DNA of 64,000 nt from Adiantum capillus-veneris (lineage: Eukaryota; Streptophyta; Polypodiopsida; Polypodiales; Pteridaceae), in assembly GCA_014529385.2 (NCBI GenBank), contig CM043971.1, forward strand, positions 61,889,209 to 61,953,208, given 5' to 3'. The position numbers and the translations under genes were made by a program. The notes beneath the pieces are model-generated. The model was given only the letters and a program-made list of their open reading frames with translations, made no database searches and was not told the origin of the DNA. Position 1 is the stretch's first letter. Every line of letters starts with the position of its first letter. This document shows, piece by piece, positions 54,651-64,000 of the stretch.

Positions 54651-56517
54651 AACATCTTTTGCTAGCTATTCTAACAATATGAAGAGTCACCTGCCTCAAA
54701 ACTACGATGCCCTCTGATAATGGCAAAAAAACTCATTTGATCAAACGCCTTCAGGATATCGCCCAAGACCAAGACCAAGCACAAGGCACTAGCCTCACAA
54801 GGCCACGCACAAACAGAAACAAGTCCTCTTCCTACACCTACACAAAATTCCCAAGAAATGACTTGTTATTCCCAACATTCCCAAGACTTGTTATCGCACA
54901 AGCCTATCCATTTACACTCTCTCTCCCTTATCTCTCATCTCTAAGTATTATTGGAAAGGTCTCAAGTTATATCTTTTGTTATTCAAGACAAGTTGTTTGC
55001 TCTTTCAAGCTTTAGGGTTGTTCGTCATCACGTCCTAGACATGGACCACAATGTGACCACAATTATCTCCCATATGCGCATTATGTTTATTAAAGTCCTT
55101 GATTGCAGGATGAGGTAAAAAATGGAGATGCTCCAAACTATCGAAGACAAACGGAACGAAAAGTGTGAATCTTTCCAATTTCATTGACCTATATATGCAC
55201 CTTGAAAGCATGAGGCAATGACTGGTGTAGTTTTCAATTGAGAGCAATTCCACAATGACGCGTCAAAAAGTCTCCTATCGAAGATCCCTCCTTATGAAAA
55301 ATATAAAACCAAACATTCTATCCCAATCACCAACATAAAACACCTATGTTTCAGAAGACAATGTTTCAATTCGCGACAACCCCTAGCTATAAGGTTAACC
55401 AAGTCATCTTTATGTATGTTCTAGAATGTTTCACCCACCATGCGTCTCAAAGAAGCGGAATGCATTTGGCAGTTATTGCTTGCACCATTGCCTAGCTGAA
55501 ACTTTGGATGCCATATATTAACATTGTGTTTTGAGATTTACAGACGTAGATGAATATGTACGAGACTTTCCTAAAGAGAAGGCTAATAGAAAGGTGGGTT
55601 ATCTGATATATATGGAAACTTTTGGAAGGTTCTTAGGGAGGCTCATTGCTTGGGGGGGGGGGGGGGGGGGGGGTGTTAATTCACCTAAAAATATGTAAGT
55701 GTAGCACGTCAGTTCATCGGGATGGGGTTTTTGAATTTCAAAGACTTACATAATTACATGTACAAAAGGGGTTACAAAATGGAATTTTGAAAAACGGTTA
55801 AAGGTTTATGAAGAAGAAGGGATCATTGTATTCATGGTGAAGTGAGTGTGTAGAGGGATTTTATAAATACCTCTTGAAAGCCTGTGCTATAGGTAACCCC
55901 ACAGGATCATTGTGATGTATTCTATTTGACAATGGCAACAAAATCTTTATTCTAGTTTAGCAAACAAGATAACCACTTCCAGCAATCAATCCAGAATGTT
56001 TGGTCTCAATGCTGTGGTATGCCTTCAACATTGATGGTACTTGAAATGAAATGAGGGAAGCCTATGAGTCCAGGTTTGCAGAAGGAATGGGAAACTCCGT
56101 GCGATACCTATGATTGAATTTTCATTTTTGGGTCAATCACGAATAAGAAATTGGCGGAACGCTCAACAATTGAGTGCGCTAATCAACTCTAGCAATTCAA
56201 AAACGCTGTGCATTGACCATTTGCTAAGAACACTTATAGCTAGATCACCCCTTCCCTCCCAAGTACGATCCATATAGTGGTATGAAATCCAACAATTCAA
56301 AGCTTTCATAAAATCTCAAAACAAGAAACAGGAATGATTAATGATGCTCTTCTTTGAGTCCACAAGCCTCCAAATGAAGAGAATGGACGTCAATTCAAAC
56401 TGCTCTTCTTCTAAGCTATGTGGCATCAGAGGAAGAGAATGATTCATCTGAAATCTCTCATTGATGTGTCTGACAAAGCGACCCAAACATTCTTGAAGAA
56501 CGCGTCAATGGGCTCAC
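54651..56517. other. Unassigned part of SEC6 intron 2
   Basis: AT-rich, no coding segment or element ends recognised on either strand. A run of 22 G lies at 55652-55673. Confidence 0.6.
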
Positions 56518-56556
56518 CTGAGTGATCACGCTAGTACTGAGCTGAGCGTCATTAGC
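56518..56556 (-). CDS. SEC6: SEC6 exon 2 (13 codons)
   Basis: A 39-nt exon between acceptor TTCTATCTGCAG and donor GTGAGCC. It encodes ANDAQLSTSVITQ, which continues directly from exon 1 and matches the conserved NDAQLST motif of plant SEC6. Both borders are phase 0. Its small size means it is visible only through the conserved motif and splice signals. Confidence 0.9.
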
Positions 56557-56610
56557 CTGCAGATAGAAGAAGGGCTTCGTTAAGAACTATGGGGGCGTAT
56601 GTCACACACA

Positions 56611-56670
<60 letters not shown>

Positions 56671-56671
56671 C
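56557..56671 (-). other. SEC6: SEC6 intron 1 (115 bp) with a (CT)n tract at the donor
   Basis: Begins GTTCGT and ends CTATCTGCAG. A GA tract on plus (56614-56665), CT in the transcript, starts about six bases after the donor and fills nearly half the intron, followed by a short GT repeat. Confidence 0.88.
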
Positions 56672-56794
56672 CTGGAGACGTTGCGCATAGTCAGCTCTGA
56701 GGGCCGAGATGGAAGCCAAGGAGCTAGGCAGCGGCAACAGCTTCGCTACCTCCCGCACTGCAGCCTCCCTCGCTTCCACTCCTAGATCCTGCAT
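56672..56794 (-). CDS. SEC6: SEC6 exon 1, start of exocyst subunit SEC6
   Basis: ATG at 56794 opens 41 codons ending CTCCAG before the donor GTTCGT. The peptide MQDLGVEAREAAVREV, then AKLLPLPSSLASISALRADY, is the characteristic N-terminus of plant SEC6, part of the predicted N-terminal coiled coil used in exocyst assembly. The exocyst tethers post-Golgi vesicles at sites of secretion and cytokinesis. The ATG is supported by alignment of the first residues and by a GA-rich leader before it. Codon-level similarity without stops and correct splice phases indicate a live host gene rather than a pseudogene, though only 83 residues are in view. Confidence 0.93.
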
Positions 56795-57300
56795 CTCTCT
56801 CTCGCTCTCTCTCTCTCAATGCACCTTTAGCCGGCCTTCAGCAAGTTCAGCTCTTATAGACGACATTGTTTCACGACAGTCCAAAAGACAGAAGAAATTG
56901 GTAATAGTAGGGAGTTCAAAGTTACAAAACGTTAATACTCTTACAAACAAAGTATACTGCACGATGCTGAGATTATTCGATTATTCGCTAAGATTCCCTT
57001 TGAAGGGTGGTTCACCATCCTTACAAAAGAGTGAAACGGTTTCGAGCCCTGACACCAACAAGATTGACTGCGATTGCGCTCCCGTAACCACTACAACAGA
57101 ACAAGATGTTATCTAACCTTGCCCCTTTTAAAAACAAGTAATGTCTATTTCGACCTGAGCGTCTTCTCGTCGCCCTGCCTCTGCACTACCTCCTCGCCCG
57201 CAGTTGCCTCTACACTACTTTGTATGTGCGTCACCTCATCCGCACTACTTGGCCGCCAGACATCCGTAGTATGCCCGTTTTCTTGCTACCAATAAGGTAT
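56795..57300 (-). promoter_or_regulatory. Likely SEC6 leader and promoter region, with a small uORF
   Basis: The 20 bp before the ATG are GA-rich on the coding strand (GAGAGAGAGAGCGAGAGAG). A 16-codon upstream ORF (ATG at 56866, stop at 56816-56818) ends about 20 nt before the SEC6 ATG and would be in the leader if transcription starts beyond it. Further upstream, GC content rises around 57150-57260. No certain TATA box or start site can be assigned. Confidence 0.5.
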
Positions 57301-57400
57301 CATGCAAGATTCTATCTTTTTCTCGATTTTCCCCAGCTGTGTACCCCCTACTAGGGAGTTCAAAGTGACAAAATGCTAGTACTCTTACAAACAATCAGGA
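56908..57400. repeat. Direct repeat pair upstream of SEC6
   Basis: TAGGGAGTTCAAAGTTACAA and what follows (to CTCTTACAAACAA) at about 56911-56955 recurs with few changes at about 57352-57396. The pair spans the putative promoter. Its origin is unknown; it could be the ends of a duplicated block or an old insertion. Confidence 0.75.
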
Positions 57401-58083
57401 AGTGTTAAAAAACTTAAGATTGCCTAGAGGAAGTTCAAAGACTGTGGGTGGCATGTCTCAATTTAGCCTTGAGACGGTTAGAAATTCAAGATAGCATGTT
57501 GAGCTGAAAAAATTCTCTTTGATTTTGAAAGAGAATAATACAAATATAGCTAACCACAATAAATTAAGAGAGTACTTTTCCTTTCACTATGTCAAAAGGA
57601 AACTATGAAGGACGTCTCCTCTCCATCATCATTTTTTAGATGATTTTACTCGATTTAAGATTTCATTTTGGCCTTATTTTCAAACCTAAAACAACACGTA
57701 CTAACGTTGGGGCCTTTGCCACTCGCAAGGCAAAAAAGTCTTAACTTTTGTCGGAATAAGTTTGGTTCCTCGATTAGATTGAGCTTAAATTCAAATCCAA
57801 TTTAAAGAAACTCTTTATCAATTGTTCACACAACCTTACAAAAATTGCACTTCAATGATAACACATGCCCACAGGCAACCTAATTCTATAAGTAGTAGCT
57901 AGAATCAAGACTTCAATTATTTCCTTCATTAGGTTTAAGAAAATGTTCACAATTTCACAAGTGATTGCAAAAAAAAAGAATGACATTAGTATTAAGTCTC
58001 CCTTTTTTCAGCACAAAATCACATGAATGAAGATAATGATACAAATGAGGATCAAAGAATGACCTAGTCATCTGCACTTTTCA

Positions 58084-58114
<31 letters not shown>

Positions 58115-59105
58115 CGAATCAAGTTTGTAAGGCATGGTCACTAATGTTGAAGTACTGGGAGGTTAAAAAAGTAAAATTTTGACCTTTTCTCAACTCCACA
58201 GGTATAAGCATATTGTAAGGAGGCTCTGATTCAAGTTTGGTAGCATTTGGACTTGTATAGGCTCAAAAATCTTTGAAAACGAACTATGAACACATAATTT
58301 GGCCTAAAAACTTCAAAATTAGACTATACTCCATGAAACTTGATTTATGGCTTGATTAGTACATTTAGTTCAAGCCAAAAAAGTTGAAAAATTCCTTCAT
58401 TTTGACACTGGAGATAATAAGCGCGCTTAATATCTCCTACCCTAAAAATGAATCTTTTGTAAGTTTTTTCAAAAGGGATTCGGTCTAGGGTAGCAATAGA
58501 GTACTTGGAAGAAGTTTCAAGTAATTTGGACATCATTTGACTTCCTTGTTTTGTGATTGAAACTGCCAAACAGAAACTATTGGGGATTTAGACCAAACTT
58601 ACCAAAAACTGAAATAACCTCATTTAGGATTTATTGGAGATATATTTGACCAATGTGGACCAACAAAAGTGTAAAATTGTCAAATTTTGACCCAATAGAT
58701 AATAAGCCGCCAAAATTATCAAGTTTTGACTTAGTAGATAATAAGCGCTTATTATCTCCTGATAGCTAGAGGGATCCATTTTGACATTTTTTGGTCTAGA
58801 TAGCTGGTAGACACCTCAAGCAAATAGCCTAGCAAGTTTGGAGTTATTTGGATATTGTTTGCTATTTGAAATTGGGTTTACCATAATTGAAATTGTAGAT
58901 TGACCTTGTCGTTGTTTTGACAGGATTGAAGCAAAGTTTTCACCAAGAATCCTTGTACATTCTTATTGATCAATAGATTAACTTGTTTACTCTTGATTTC
59001 ATAGGAGAGATCGAGATCAACTTGGAAAATTTCCATATTGGATCTACGACATCAGAAACGGGTTGATATTACTGGTATTGAAGGCTAGGTATTCGTTTCT
59101 ATTGA
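57301..59105. other. AT-rich intergenic DNA with two palindromes
   Basis: No gene recognised. A CA/GA microsatellite lies at 58083-58114. Palindromes: 58410-58437 (near perfect, 28 bp, centre GCGC) and 58736-58757 (perfect, arms AGATAATAAGC). A third half-site, AGATAATAAGCCG, is at 58698. The region could include the leader or LTR of the gypsy element that follows, but no primer binding site was found. Confidence 0.55.
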
Positions 59106-59708
59106 GTAGCTGAAGTCTTTATATACCTAAGGTCAGGCTATATTGTTGCAAATCAGGGATACAATAGAGAATTTGAGAGTAAGGTATCTACAAAGGAGAG
59201 CGTAAACCAAGGGACGCATTTAGAGACTATAGTGGAAGAAGTACCAGACACTTACTCTGACTCAAGTTCTGAGATGTCTGCCTTCTCGACTCAATCGGGG
59301 ATTGGAACCTCTCTTAGGCTCAAGCACATTTTGACCTTCTACAAGACTAACAAGCATGGAGCTCGGATCTATTTGGATCCCAACAAGGAGTATGCGGTAA
59401 GGGTAAATGACCATACTGTTGAGTTTGAAGAGGAGGTTAGAGCTGACAAGCAAGATACCTTCTATATGGACCAAATTGGAGTGCAATACTTGAAGATTGG
59501 GATCATCTGTAGATCGATGGGGATTAGAATTCGATATACTAATTCCAACATGGCCACTAAAGAGGGACCTCCAGTGTTAGAATTAGAAGGTTCCAACCTG
59601 ATAGATGCCAAACCATTGAATTGTATACCTACCAACAACCCACGGCTTGGAGTTTACTATTGGAAGGACAACAATGTTATAGATTTGATTTTGGACAGCT
59701 CATGCTAA
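59106..59708 (+). pseudogene. Unknown ORF upstream of gag
   Basis: About 200 open codons after a stop at 59103, ending TAA at 59706-59708. Function unknown. It has an acidic Ser-rich start (EEVPDTYSDSSSEMSAF), then LKHILTFYKTNKHGARI, YLDPNKEYAVRVNDHTVEF, QIGVQYLKIGIICRSMGI and PRLGVYYWKDNNVIDLIL. The first Met in frame is at 59274, inside the conserved-looking part, so the start codon may be lost. The alternation of short hydrophobic strands suggests a beta-rich fold. No domain was recognised. Confidence 0.55.
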
Positions 59709-60550
59709 ACCAGGGCAGCTGACACCTTCAAAAATTACATATATTTCCAAGATAAGGAATAAAGTCTTAGCATACCTTTCCATCCATCTCTTCAAGGATT
59801 GTTATAACAATAGCATTGTTATGATGACGCCAAAGGAGGTTGAACAGACAAAGTACCAGAGATACTCGATCCGAGAAATCATCATGGGTATGAGACGTGA
59901 AATAGATCAGAATGTGGGGTCAAACAAAAGAGCATTTGGCAGTATGGCCGATCAACGGGGAAGCATGGCCCGAAGTAGCCACCTCAATGATTGGAATTGG
60001 AGTAGATATGCAAAAACCACCATTAATCAGAGGAGAATGGGTGACGCCAGTACAAGAAGAGGTCCACATGAGTCACACCTACCAAAGCAACAGGTTTGAA
60101 GGCTTAGTGGCAGAAACATTGACCAGGAGGACAAGTGAAAAACACAACTGTAGAGTCAAACCATATGGTTTTCAAAAATGGTTCAAAAAATATAGCAGAT
60201 CAGGGGATTCGTATGACCATTTAGCAAGCTTCATGTAGGTCCTGAGAACTGAGCGCATAACGACTTCCATACTCAATTTGAGGGGTTTGGAATGACTTTG
60301 GAAGGTAAAGCCTTAACTTGGTTCCATACCATACCTCTTGGATCAATCACTGATCTACCGATGTTGGCTATGAGATTTGTCACTCCTTGTTTGAAAATGG
60401 GAATCAAACAGAGCATTGTAGAACAAATCTACAAATTTAAACAAAAACAAGGAGAAGCTATGAGAGATTGCATGAGTCGAATGAGGCAATACATTGACAA
60501 ATTTCCAAATAGGAAATTCCAACGGAGGAGAGACTTGTCTCATGATTGCT
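59709..60550 (+). pseudogene. Gag of the 59-64 kb gypsy element
   Basis: Pieces in different frames: ISKIRNKVLAYLSIHL and YSIREIIMGMRREIDQN (about 59740-59905), then HTYQSNRFEGLVAETL and GFQKWFKKYSRSGDSYDHL, then the gag core GKALTWFHTIPLGSITDL, MLAMRFV and QIYKFKQKQGEAMRDCM (60292-60530), matching the Ty3/gypsy gag family. A stop at 60550 and several frameshifts inactivate it. Confidence 0.82.
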
Positions 60551-61611
60551 AGAAGGGTTACTCAACAAGGAGTTGCATGCCATTCTGTATAGCAAGAAAC
60601 ATACAACTTGGGAAGTGTGCAGCTTGGATGGAATAGATTTGGGGGATTACTACAGTGTTGTTAAGTATACACAGTAAGTGGAGCACGTCAATTGTACCAG
60701 CACATGTAGGACAAATTGTGGCAGCTCCTATGAATGCTATCAAAGACATGCTTACGCATGAATGATATGATGAGTAACATGCAAAGGATGCCGATGTGAG
60801 GACTCGGATAGGGTCCACCACAAGGGCAACCTATGGGACACCCATACAATCAAAATGGACAGCCCATGAAACAAATGAGTGCTATTACAAGCCTAAATAT
60901 AACGAAAATGTCCATTACATGCCGATGAGACAACATGGATAGCCTATGTATAGGCATCCGCTTAACACGGGGCCAATACAAAAACCACCTATGGCTATAG
61001 AGAGACCACAGTCGGTATAAGGTCAGCAACCCCCTCTATCAGGAAATAATGATGTGCCCATTAAGTACATGCTTCTTGAAGGCAAGTGTATGAGCAGGCT
61101 CTAGTACCACTCATGCCATATTATGAAGCAAGTTCAAAAACCATGGGAGTAGAAGACGAGTGGTACACTAAGTCACCTCCTACCATGGTATAATAAGTTT
61201 ATCACGCACCTCCAGATGCAGCACCGATTTATTTTATGGAAAATCAAGGATCCATACCACCCATGGTGAAGAAAATGCCTAAGCCAAGAACATGAAATTT
61301 CAAATGACCATTGGAAAAATGATTTTCCTAAGTCAGATAAGAACGCTAGACCAATCGAGGCTTATTACATGCAGTGTGGTCGAAAAGGTGGGCATTTTTC
61401 TAATGACTATCCTAGAAATCCGGCTAACAAAGGGAAAGCAGCAATAAATGTGGTTCAAGTCATGCCAAGTAGCTCCACAGATGGTGAACCTACTGTTTTG
61501 ATTCGGGTAGTTACTAGGGCACAAGCAAAGAAGAACAGACAAAATAGTGCAGGCGGGTCAGACACACCTAGCAAGCCGTCAAAAGACTCCACGAAAGAGG
61601 GATACAAATGA
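60551..61611 (+). pseudogene. Gag C-terminus with damaged CCHC knuckle
   Basis: 60551-61330 is a Pro/Gln/Met-rich linker with many stops (PKYNENVHYMPMRQHG and similar). The knuckle at about 61363-61412 reads YMQCGRKGGHFSNDY: both outer zinc ligands, normally Cys, are Tyr (TGC/TGT to TAC/TAT) and one residue is inserted. The frame continues as GEPTVLIRVVTRAQAKKN to a stop at 61611. Confidence 0.75.
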
Positions 61612-62370
61612 TACGGTCTTAGAAGAAAAAAACAACGAAGGAAAATTGAAGAGAAAGTTCAAAAAAGGGTTGAGGAAATGACTCAGTCAATGTCATTAGA
61701 GTTTAAGGAATCAAAACCAAGATCGGGAGGATCCGTGTTGGTAGACAAAATATACGAACCAATCAACACAGCCTTGGAGGCTTTCCAAACAGAAATAAAA
61801 GAAGTTCAAACACTAAAATCAAAATGGAAAAACTATCCAACACCCGACATGGAAACCGCAAAGCTTGAAGCTTATAAGAACTTAGTGAAAATCATGCAAT
61901 TAATGCTAGAAATGCAAAAGCCAAAACTAAAAATCATAGGGATACCAATGAGAAAAGAAACAAAATAAGAAACTTTGGAACGAAGGACGCTAAAGAATCA
62001 AGGGAATCTTTAGCAAGAACTGAAAAACCTGAAATGATAGGTCCAGACAGTGAGGAGGGCTAGATGAAATTCCCTTAGTAGAGAAGGATTGGTCAAACCA
62101 TCTGTGGGAACAAGTTACGGAAGTGAATGATAGAAGCTTGACTCTGAAGTTGGCTCCACCTAAGGAAGTTTGGCTAGATCAACCACCCATGGAGATGAAC
62201 AATCTTAGTATGGAGATTGGGGATCAGAGAAATCAAGCCTATCAAATGCTTGGACACTCCAAACATTATCCTCATACTTGGGAGAAAGCAAAGAAAAATC
62301 ACTAGTCTGTAAAACCATAAAACTAAATAGACCAAAGAAAACTTTGGTTGTGGAATACTTGTAGTCAATC
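61612..62370 (+). pseudogene. Spacer coding region before the protease
   Basis: Frame 61678-61968 encodes a Lys/Glu-rich helical stretch (DKIYEPINTALEAFQTEI, KLEAYKNLVKIMQLMLEM) that could form a coiled coil. 61969-62370 holds short fragments in other frames. No domain recognised. Confidence 0.55.
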
Positions 62371-63100
62371 ATGTCAAGTCATGTCCAGTGTACCATCACA
62401 ATGGGTGAGTTGTTAAAGATAAGACCACATCTATGGAGGGATCTGCAAGGAACCATCAAAAAAATGGGCATAATGGGATTGACCAAAGAAAACCTTAAAG
62501 AGTTGCATAAGGAAGCATCGCAGGCAAAAATAGTTAAATCCATGCCTATGAACAATGTAGGAGATTACTATAAAGGAAACAAAGGATACGTGACCCTTCC
62601 AATACAATACAATGACGTGACAATCATTGTTGTTCTAAACAGTGGGACAACTATTTCCATTGCAACGAAAGCAATCTAGGAAGCCTGGGGAAAGCCGGCA
62701 CTTAGACAAACACGAATGAAACTACAATTGGCAGACGGGCATATTAAGAAACCCATGGGATTACTGAAAAAGGGTGACAGTCAGATCTTGTGGAATTGAT
62801 TACCAACACACTTTTTCCATTGTAAATTTCAGGAAAGAAGTGAACTATGAAATCATTTTGAGACGACCTTTCATGAGGCAAATACACTTGATCCAAGATT
62901 GGGAAAACAATTATCTCTATTTGAAACAAGTTGGATCAATTACACGGGTAAAGTTGAAAGACCATTCATATAAAGATGTTTTGAGGCCATCAATCCAGGA
63001 ATTGGATTCAAAGACCTCAGTGGATACTAAACTACCGTCACAATTACACAAAGGCATGCCAATTTGGATGTGTGGAGATTCAAAGAGTGGTAGTTTATGA
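62371..63100 (+). pseudogene. Retroviral-type protease of the 59-64 kb element
   Basis: GYVTLPIQYNDVTIIVVL leads to NSGTTISIATKAI, where the catalytic D-S-G is now N-S-G (one G-to-A change). A TGG-to-TAG stop follows at 62677-62679, then LRQTRMKLQLADGHI, and in another frame FSIVNFRKEVNYEIIL with RRPFMRQ (usual GRPFM). This order is that of gypsy proteases. The enzyme is dead. Confidence 0.8.
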
Positions 63101-64000
63101 TGAGAAGATTGTATCTTGGATCGAGAAGTAAATGATGTTGAGTATGCACCTAAACCCTTTCCAGAACATTTGTTTGAACCATTTGAGTGGACTCAGATTT
63201 TGGCCACTATGGATGTATGCATTAACGAATACACACCCACACAATTCTGTGATGATGAGGGATATGACATAATTCATGTTCAGATGGTATCCATAGACCT
63301 GATTGAGGAACAACAAGTTTTCTATGATCACTGTTATGACGTCACTGGCAAGTTAGAGGGGAGAAAACACACACAATTGAGGAAACTAACTTTGAAAAGG
63401 AACATGTTAGGGCCAAGTTGCTTCTCAAGGGAGGGAGAGATTTTTTTTTTGAGTTTTCAAATTAGCATCGTAGACGCCAGTAGAGATATTATAAGAAATG
63501 AGAAAATAAACTCAGAAGAAGATAGCCAGAATAGAAAATAGGAGGCAAAACTCAATTCTTGATGATGGAGATTGCATCAAGGACAAGATAATAGGTGGAC
63601 ATCCTATCTCGGAGAGAAGGAAAAACACGAATCAATGAAACAAAACCAAACAGAAATCGCACAGACATGATGAAACCAAAGAAAGGAACCTCCAATGACC
63701 AAAACAGAACAAAAAGCTAAGTATAAGGAGTTGAAATGGACCTTAGAGGAGGTATGGACCACTGAAATGGAATCTAAGAGCAATAAACCAAGGGCAATCA
63801 GTATTCCTTCACATTAAAAAAAAGTACACTTTGCAAGATCAACTGATCATAGTGGAGCACCAAATGAGACAACCCAAGGAATCAGGAAATTCCTATGAGG
63901 GTCCTAAAAAAGCCATACAAATTGAACTAGCATAGCCTAGAGAAGACTCCAAGCCAACGTACATGCTATAGATTTGTCTTAGGAAGAGGAAGAAATCCTC
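63101..64000 (+). pseudogene. Region between protease and RT, no domain recognised
   Basis: An open frame to 63541 reads YAPKPFPEHLFEPFEWTQIL, TMDVCINEYTPTQFCDDEG and further acidic sequence. I cannot place it in a family. 63542-64000 is A-rich with no clear coding segment; the reverse transcriptase, if present, lies beyond the window. Confidence 0.5.

Larger units (their letters stand above)
44762..56517 (-). other. SEC6: SEC6 intron 2, about 11.8 kb, transposon-rich
   Basis: Runs from donor GTGAGCC after exon 2 to acceptor TTTATTAG before exon 3. It contains a copia fragment, three solo gypsy LTRs, a composite gypsy remnant, a hAT-type MITE, a LINE fragment, two tandem repeats and unassigned AT-rich sequence. 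Confidence 0.85.
59106..64000 (+). mobile_element. Decayed Ty3/gypsy element with an extra 5' ORF (Tat/Ogre-like?)
   Basis: An unrecognised ORF (59106-59708), gag (59709-60550), a knuckle (about 61360), a coiled linker and a protease (62371-63100) occur in that order on the plus strand. The window ends before any RT. An ORF upstream of gag is known from Tat/Ogre-lineage elements, which suggests but does not prove that lineage. No LTR was identified. Many changes at key residues are G-to-A. Confidence 0.75.

Overview
This is nuclear DNA from a land plant with a large, transposon-rich genome. Three short minus-strand exons (56672-56794, 56518-56556, 44673-44761) encode the N-terminus of the exocyst subunit SEC6. 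They splice in phase with consensus GT/AG borders. If the assignment is right, intron 1 is 115 bp, intron 2 is about 11.8 kb and intron 3 runs more than 44.6 kb off the left edge, so most of the window is intronic. Introns of this size, with layered Ty1/copia and Ty3/gypsy elements, suggest a fern, lycophyte or gymnosperm rather than a compact angiosperm; the species cannot be named from the sequence. No bacterial features, CRISPR array, rRNA or tRNA gene was seen.

Layout, left to right. 1-5439: decayed chromodomain Ty3/gypsy element (G1), entering from outside the window. 5498-36543: a copia element (B) that carries a non-autonomous LTR element (7906-11301), a second copia element (A, 13205-30878, 5-bp target duplication GTAAG) and, in its 3' LTR, a young copia element (C, 31589-36505) with an uninterrupted 1326-codon gag-pol. 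Copia A is split by a minus-strand chromovirus (G2, 16925-29950), itself split by a full-length LINE (20152-26952) with a 17-bp target duplication; the nest is therefore four levels deep. 37066-44400: 5'-truncated minus-strand LINE whose 3' UTR is split by a non-autonomous gypsy element (D, 37487-43267) with 1.2-kb LTRs, gag and protease but no reverse transcriptase.

44673-56794: SEC6 exons and introns 1-2. Intron 2 holds a broken copia element hit twice by solo gypsy LTRs, a third solo LTR, a composite gypsy remnant with a triplicated U5/primer-binding-site segment, a 389-bp hAT-type MITE (8-bp target duplication ACGTCAGC) and a second LINE fragment. 56795-57300 is the likely SEC6 leader and promoter. 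57301-59105 is AT-rich with two palindromes. 59106-64000 is a decayed gypsy element with an unrecognised ORF upstream of gag and protease, reminiscent of Tat/Ogre layouts.

Two themes cross these families. Most LTR families here carry a CT-rich tract on the RNA-sense strand between the transcription start region and the primer binding site, and the SEC6 leader also has a GA tract next to its ATG. The truncated LINE family ends in TTTC/CT simple repeats instead of poly(A). Apart from element C and the SEC6 exons, every coding region is broken by stops, frameshifts, deletions or insertions.
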